A stretch of DNA of 11,584 bases from Verrucomicrobiales bacterium (GTDB lineage Bacteria > Verrucomicrobiota > Verrucomicrobiia > Limisphaerales > F1-80-MAGS106): NCBI GenBank assembly GCA_947487925.1, contig CANLCA010000031.1, forward strand, positions 1-11,584, given 5' to 3'. Position 1 is the first letter of the stretch. The number at the start of each line of letters is the position of its first letter. The position numbers and the translations under genes are program-made. The notes beneath the pieces were generated by a model. It had not been told where the DNA came from. It worked only from the letters and a program-made list of their open reading frames with translations, and searched no databases. Of the stretch, positions 6,678 to 11,584 are shown piece by piece.

Positions 6678-7120
6678 ACGATGCTGAAAGGGTCAGGCAA
6701 AGAAGCCCGGGCACAAACCAGAAGGGCCAGAATTCCTTTGCGGCTCCGTGGTTGGTTTCTGACGAGGTTTGAGTGGACTTTCACAACCTTGCCGATCCAC
6801 GCGGCGCCTTCCGATGTTAATGAACTAACCGTCGCTTCGCTCCTGGAACCACGGGACTTCGGGATCGCCAGAGAAACTTCAGACCTCAATAAAATGGGTA
6901 GAAATCGTGATCTGATCGAGCCGTTCCAAAGACACACTTTTTCTTCGTTTGGCTCCTTGATCGGCGCCCCTGAAATAGAAGGGCTAGAATCTTCTTCAGT
7001 GAATCCCGTAAAATGAACGCTCAGATTTTCACCAGGGATGGCATGGATGAGGTGGACCATCGGAGCATTCGGATGCGATCTCTGCAAATCTATCCGTGGC
7101 ATCTGTATTGATTGGGCTGT
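6678..7120. other. convergent intergenic spacer
   Basis: This 443-nt spacer lies between the 3' ends of the prepilin-like gene (plus) and the giant CotH gene (minus). Two overlapping frames on opposite strands (minus 6674-7102 and plus 6681-7016) cover it, but neither has a recognisable domain. The minus frame runs into the end of the prepilin gene, so neither is called. I found no strong hairpin with a T-run for either gene. Near the right end, 7078-7106 resembles a common low-complexity intergenic repeat. The spacer is long for a convergent pair, so it may contain decayed coding DNA. Confidence 0.5.
7078..7106. repeat. possible degenerate ATCYGTG-type intergenic repeat
   Basis: ATCTCTGCAAATC followed by TATCCGTGGCATCTGT has the look of the degenerate 'ATCTGC.../ATCCGTG...CATCTG' repeats scattered between genes in many PVC and environmental genomes. 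Only one imperfect copy is present here, so the assignment comes from memory of the pattern, not from repetition within the window. It sits about 15 nt past the CotH stop codon. Confidence 0.25.
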
Positions 7121-10100
7121 TCATAACCCTTTATTTTCAAACAGCTGGGGAGTGATGACGCGATAGAAGCGCATGGCGCTTGGAGGAGCAGAGTCGACGA
7201 CGATCTCTTGCCGCGCTGCTCCGAGACCGTTCACCTGCTTCAGGGTCTGCCACTGACCGAAATCGAAGGATTCCCTGAATTGCGCTGTGTAACCTCGATT
7301 TGCCTGCGCCATGAAAGAGAGCTCCGTACCGTGGGGGGAGAGGTGGATTGAGTCGACCTCAAGACGGCTTTGGACGTCTCGAGGATCCGTGCCGGCAATG
7401 AACTCCTGCAGGGTGGTTTGCCCATCGCCATCGTCGTCGAGGTTGGCATCGGAAGCCAGATTGGGTGCGTAACCAAATTGGGTTTCCCACTCGTCACCGA
7501 CGCGGTCTCGATCGGAGTCGCTCATCACGATCAAGGTGGCGGTTTGACTGTTAGTTCCGAGGGTGCCGGAAGCCAGATTGGTGACGTTCACCAGGTAGGT
7601 GCCCGCATCGCTGAGCTGTATATTTTTCAGCGCCAGCACTGCGTTGGTGGCACCGGCTAGGGTTGTGGCTCCTTTGCGCCAACGATAGGCGAATGGCGAC
7701 AGGCCGTTGACTTCGACGCGGAGCTCCAAGGAATCGCCAGCGATCGCTACCAGTGACTGGGGTTGCGTGACGAAGGTTGGCCTCACAAGCACACTGAGCA
7801 GTGCGACGTGACTCATTGAAGAGCCGACCGAATCGGTCACCTGCACGGAGTAGGCACCCGTGTGGGTTGACTGGACGTTCGTCAGCAAAAAAGAGGAACG
7901 CGTGGCCAAGGGAATGAGGGAACCATTGAAGTACCACCGGAACGTCAGGTTCCCACGGCCCGTGGCGGCGACTGTGAATCTGGCGTCCGAGCCGGGCCTG
8001 AGATTCTGACCTTCGGGTTGGCGTATGATCGTGGCGGGGCGAAGCACCGTTAACGTCGCGGGGTCGCTCTCCACTGAGCCGTTGTCATTAACCAGAACCA
8101 CCGAGTAACGACCGGCGTCGCCCTCCTGCACCTGATCCAACACAAGCTGGGCATTCGTGCCCCCTGGAACGTTCGCACCATCCCGCCGCCACTGATACCA
8201 CGCCGCCGATCCCGGCGCCGTGGTCACCTTAAAGACCGCTCGAGCAGCGCTGACCAGGGTCTGGCCGGCTGGCTGGGCATTGATAATCGGTGCGCTACCC
8301 GAACCCTGCTCCCGCCCGGGAGATGGAAGGGCGGCTGTCCAATTCTCCGCGTCGTCGCCGAAGAGCGAACGATCCTTGCGTTGCAAGGCCGCGCCCCCGC
8401 CGTCTGCCGCCGCAGGCCAGGGGGCGGTATCTCGGTATGTCACTTGGTCGACCACCCCATAAGAAACGTCCGCGTTCTCACTCTCGACGTGAAACGGCTT
8501 GAGCAGGCTTAGCCGGGCACCGGAATTCTCCATCCGACCTCGGAACGGTCCGAGAAAAGGAAAGGATGCACTCAAGTTCCATTTTTGACGCCACGCCGCC
8601 AATCGGGCGGGTTCCTTGGTGGGATCGAAGCTGACGAGCAGCGCGGATTCGTTTGCTGCCAGAACGAGATGCTTCGTGAAGTCGAAGTCCACCGTGCCTC
8701 GCAGACGCCACGGCTGTCCCGTGGCGGGGTCCGTGAAAGAGACGGGGGTGTTGCCCACATTCTGGATCTCGATGTATTCGTTTTCGTCATCGTCCCAGAA
8801 GCTCCCATTCTCAAAGAGGTCGGGCGGATGGTAGAGGATCTCGCGAAAGATCACGGGGCCGACTTTAGGTCCGGCATTGGTTGCCCCGAGCGTTGGCACG
8901 CTCTGGACGACGAACTGTTCTTCTCCGTTGGGAGGCCCATGTCGGCCCCAGCTGGCATCAGCCTCGGAGGGGCCAAATCGGAACCCGTGTGAGTAACCCA
9001 GCAAGGCCCCGGACCGATCCGAAGCGAACAACCAAACTTCATCGCCGTGACTGCTGAGCCCAAAGGAATTGATCCCCTGCGATGGCTGCCCGAATGCCGT
9101 TTGGTTAGTGACCCAAAACCCGCCGGCGGGCAGGATGGTTTTGTCTGGAATTCGATATTTCCGCGGTTGAGAAGGGTCATCCGTGAGATGCCAGCCCGAA
9201 ATGTCGGCTGGCATGCCGCTCAAATTCAGAAGTTCGATCGCATCGACCAACGGGGACGCGCTGTTGGCGAGCACCTCGTTGATGACCACGCGAGGGAGTT
9301 CGGCGGAAGCGAGGCTTTCCAGTCCAGGCGAACCCCACATCACGGTGCTTGGGCTCCAGGCTTCCTTTGCGTTGTTTTGTGGAAAGGAATTGCGACGCAC
9401 GAGAGTGAATCCCATGCCATCCGTTGTGGGATACCAGCCGCTTTCGTAAGCTAACTCAAACAATGGTTTGCCCGAGGCGTCCTCCAGCCGCAGCGTTTGC
9501 CCGGCGTTGGCGAGCGAGCCGGTGTAAGTCCCCGCGATGTTTTTCAAGAGCCCGTATCGAACAACCATTGCCGCGGGATTCTTTACCAGCAAAAGACGGG
9601 CACTTGCTTCCAGTGTGTAGGTTGCCGCATTGCTGAAACTGAACGTGACACCCTGGGTGAACCGACTGCCGAACAAGTCAACGGTGTGGTGGCTCGTGTT
9701 TTGGATCTCGATGAATTCGAAATCCTCGGAGCTGAGGTTCGCCTCGGCGCTCAACTCGTTCGCCGTTGGAGCGGAGGGATGATAGTTCAACTCAGTGACC
9801 ACCAGATCTTGAGGGGTGGCGGGAGCATGGAGGATGTAACGCGTGGTCACGGGGCCCGACCAAGGACTGCTGAGCGGGGGATTGGATCCACCCGACAGGT
9901 TCCGGTGCTTCTCGTCCCGAGATCGCGCGACCAATCGCGCTTCTCCCGTGATGGCAATAGGGCCCGTGTAAACGCTGGCGTTCGACGCGATGCTTCCGTG
10001 ATCAGCCCTGGGATCGGTGCCGTCCAATGTGAAATAGATGGTCGCTCCCGGAGGGGCCTCGAGAGTTACAGAGGTTCCGGAGGTCACCTGTCCGCCACGC

Positions 10101-11584
10101 TCCAAAATGTCTGGCCTGGCTAGAAAATTCGTCTCCATGAACCGAATTCGACGGGACATCCAATCTTTGAAATAGGCAATTTCCCCTTCCTGACTGCCTC
10201 CGCGCTTGGGTTGTTTCCACCGCACCATGTCGCGCACGGCGGACTCCCTCACATGATGGCTCAGGCGATCAATCAAACTCCACATTCCGGGAACCCCATA
10301 GGGGCCCGCAGCCAGTTCTTGAAAGCGATCGATGTAGGCCTGCCAGAAATTTGGATCCTGGAACAGCCGTCCCCACCAAATGGCGCCAAAAGCCCCTCTT
10401 CCAGGATCCCAAGAGAGCGGGGCATTGTCGCGCGCTTCAGTCCAGGCAAACGCCTTGTCAAAGTCCCAGATGGGTCCAAAGACGATCGGACCCCCGCGTG
10501 GCTTGTAGAAGAAAGTGCTGTTGCCGGGGACCTCTCCGTTGACGGAGATGATATTGACGAGGTGGAAATCAATCCAAGAACCTGTGTCCACGTACGGCGC
10601 GTAACCGGTGACCGGGTTCGTCCAATTGGGTGAGTTGAGAACCGCCGCGAAACGATCCAGATAGCTTGTCAGATAGGTCCGCTGGGCTTCTCGTCGCGGA
10701 GAAATCATGTCGTCATGGCTGGGCTCGCCGTAGTTCATGGGCTGGCCCCCCGCCGTGAAACCAGGCGGGCCGTCGATATTGCGGTCGATGTTCAACAAGT
10801 AGCCCCCAGTGACCTCCGGAGCTTGCACATCCTGGTCCGTCAACTTGTCGATATCAACCCGGTTTGGACCAATCCCGATCCGTTGCAAAATGTTATAAAC
10901 GCCAAAGTAATTGGTGGGCGCGACCGTGGCCTGGGAGAGACCGCTCGGGCGCTGGTTGAGATATAACTCCACGGAGCGGTAGTGAGGGGCGTAGCGACCG
11001 GCGGCGTGACTCATCTCGCTGGCCAAGGGGTTGTTGATCAGGGAGGAGTCGGTTATATAGGGTGCGTGAAACACCCATTCGGCACCGGATGGCATCCCCA
11101 GCAACGGCAGGGCGACGTCGCGATTGTCTTCGTCCCAGGCGTCGACCGCCCAATTGTATTTGGGATTACCCACGCTGCTGGAACCGCGGAGTTTCAAACC
11201 GGCACGGAACACGGCATTCGGCGCGTTCGTGAACGAGGCGCGGCCTCGCCTTGGCTCGTGCACGAACAGGATGCATCCCTTGCTGGTTGATTCATTGAAG
11301 GTTCCAACCCCGTAAGAATGCACCAGAATAAGGGGTAGATCGGAGGAAACAGAGGCCATCTCTGGTGACAAGCGAGCGTAGGCCTCGGTGCGCACGCGGC
11401 CTGGCAGCAGACCGGGCTCAAGGAGGCGAGCGCGGATTTGCAGGCTGTTGGTAATGGTCATGGGCCCGGTGTAGGGGATGGAATCCGCGCCCGGCATCGA
11501 GCCATCCAACGTGTAACGAATATCGGCGAGGGGTGTAGGTCGTGTTGGAGTCAGCACGAGCTCAAAACTTTCAAGGAAAGTGCG
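7121..11584 (-). CDS. Giant CotH kinase / lamin-tail / Ig-like secreted protein, partial
   Basis: At least 1487 codons are visible. The frame stays open through the right edge, so the N-terminus and signal peptide are missing; the GTG at 11557 is internal. Residues are numbered from that GTG. Domains in order are: a chitobiase C-terminal-like module (IRYTLDGS, 13-20) at about 1-60; a CotH kinase-like domain at about 74-400, with LKLRGSSS (121-128), YFGVYNIL (217-224), GGYLLNIDR (251-259) and WDFDKAF (364-370); a second chitobiase-like module at about 487-575 (YFTLDGTDP, 508-516); three lamin-tail domains at about 583-670, 755-845 and 900-1020; three Ig-like domains at about 1090-1172, 1173-1257 and 1259-1345; a Ca-binding DxDxD region (1347-1391); and a C-terminal module ending RFYRV (1463-1467). 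CotH kinases phosphorylate proteins in spore coats, but the activity here is unproven. The protein is probably a surface or secreted protein for adhesion or substrate binding. It contains one cysteine (C95). Confidence 0.93.
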   Translation of the reverse strand, partial: RTFLESFELVLTPTRPTPLADIRYTLDGSMPGADSIPYTGPMTITNSLQIRARLLEPGLLPGRVRTEAYARLSPEMASVSSDLPLILVHSYGVGTFNESTSKGCILFVHEPRRGRASFTNAPNAVFRAGLKLRGSSSVGNPKYNWAVDAWDEDNRDVALPLLGMPSGAEWVFHAPYITDSSLINNPLASEMSHAAGRYAPHYRSVELYLNQRPSGLSQATVAPTNYFGVYNILQRIGIGPNRVDIDKLTDQDVQAPEVTGGYLLNIDRNIDGPPGFTAGGQPMNYGEPSHDDMISPRREAQRTYLTSYLDRFAAVLNSPNWTNPVTGYAPYVDTGSWIDFHLVNIISVNGEVPGNSTFFYKPRGGPIVFGPIWDFDKAFAWTEARDNAPLSWDPGRGAFGAIWWGRLFQDPNFWQAYIDRFQELAAGPYGVPGMWSLIDRLSHHVRESAVRDMVRWKQPKRGGSQEGEIAYFKDWMSRRIRFMETNFLARPDILERGGQVTSGTSVTLEAPPGATIYFTLDGTDPRADHGSIASNASVYTGPIAITGEARLVARSRDEKHRNLSGGSNPPLSSPWSGPVTTRYILHAPATPQDLVVTELNYHPSAPTANELSAEANLSSEDFEFIEIQNTSHHTVDLFGSRFTQGVTFSFSNAATYTLEASARLLLVKNPAAMVVRYGLLKNIAGTYTGSLANAGQTLRLEDASGKPLFELAYESGWYPTTDGMGFTLVRRNSFPQNNAKEAWSPSTVMWGSPGLESLASAELPRVVINEVLANSASPLVDAIELLNLSGMPADISGWHLTDDPSQPRKYRIPDKTILPAGGFWVTNQTAFGQPSQGINSFGLSSHGDEVWLFASDRSGALLGYSHGFRFGPSEADASWGRHGPPNGEEQFVVQSVPTLGATNAGPKVGPVIFREILYHPPDLFENGSFWDDDENEYIEIQNVGNTPVSFTDPATGQPWRLRGTVDFDFTKHLVLAANESALLVSFDPTKEPARLAAWRQKWNLSASFPFLGPFRGRMENSGARLSLLKPFHVESENADVSYGVVDQVTYRDTAPWPAAADGGGAALQRKDRSLFGDDAENWTAALPSPGREQGSGSAPIINAQPAGQTLVSAARAVFKVTTAPGSAAWYQWRRDGANVPGGTNAQLVLDQVQEGDAGRYSVVLVNDNGSVESDPATLTVLRPATIIRQPEGQNLRPGSDARFTVAATGRGNLTFRWYFNGSLIPLATRSSFLLTNVQSTHTGAYSVQVTDSVGSSMSHVALLSVLVRPTFVTQPQSLVAIAGDSLELRVEVNGLSPFAYRWRKGATTLAGATNAVLALKNIQLSDAGTYLVNVTNLASGTLGTNSQTATLIVMSDSDRDRVGDEWETQFGYAPNLASDANLDDDGDGQTTLQEFIAGTDPRDVQSRLEVDSIHLSPHGTELSFMAQANRGYTAQFRESFDFGQWQTLKQVNGLGAARQEIVVDSAPPSAMRFYRVITPQLFENKGL

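Noticed and set aside
6674..7102. 142-codon minus frame in the convergent spacer
   Set aside because: It has no domain and no ribosome-binding site, it overlaps the prepilin stop, and an equally open plus frame (6681-7016) exists. It is more likely chance in GC-rich DNA.
11555..11557. GTG as the start of the CotH protein
   Set aside because: The frame continues for nine more codons to the window edge, and those residues extend the first TLDG module. The GTG is internal and the gene is partial.

Overview
The window looks like a chromosomal segment from a Verrucomicrobiota-type bacterium (PVC superphylum), probably near the Pedosphaera/Limisphaera lineages. This is inferred from gene content, not from a marker search. 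Three things point there: a paired DUF1549/DUF1553 and DUF1501 operon, a prepilin-like protein with an H-X9-DG C-terminus, and a giant CotH / lamin-tail / Ig-like secreted protein with a Ca-binding repeat and an 'RFYRV' tail. Coding DNA is GC-rich by eye, while the first 120 bases are only 35% GC (42 of 120).

Layout, left to right. Positions 1-315 are a non-coding, AT-rich stretch. Positions 316-1707 (minus) encode a Tat-exported DUF1501 protein. About 76 nt upstream of it, positions 1784 to about 3712 (minus) encode a DUF1549/DUF1553 'planctomycete cytochrome' protein with one CxxCH motif. The two read in the same direction and form a likely operon. Next, 3868-5217 (minus) is trigger factor (tig), starting with GTG. 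Hairpins between tig and the DUF1549 gene suggest that tig transcription ends there. The hairpins also suggest that the DUF1549 protein starts later than the longest frame would say.

Positions 5218-5849 are a gene-poor divergent intergenic region. It holds a perfect 17-bp tandem repeat and a small dyad. Positions 5850-6677 (plus) encode the prepilin-like protein. Positions 6678-7120 are a convergent, gene-free spacer. Positions 7121-11584 (minus) encode a very large multidomain extracytoplasmic protein that runs off the right edge, so its N-terminus is missing.

Apart from trigger factor, a housekeeping chaperone, all the genes appear to encode exported or envelope-associated proteins. The DUF1549/DUF1553-DUF1501 pair is presumed to work together outside the cytoplasm, but its substrate is not established. 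No mobile-element gene, CRISPR array, rRNA or tRNA was recognised. The least explained items are the 17-bp tandem repeat, the 13-bp direct repeat flanking the DUF1549-DUF1501 operon, and the architecture of the giant CotH protein.
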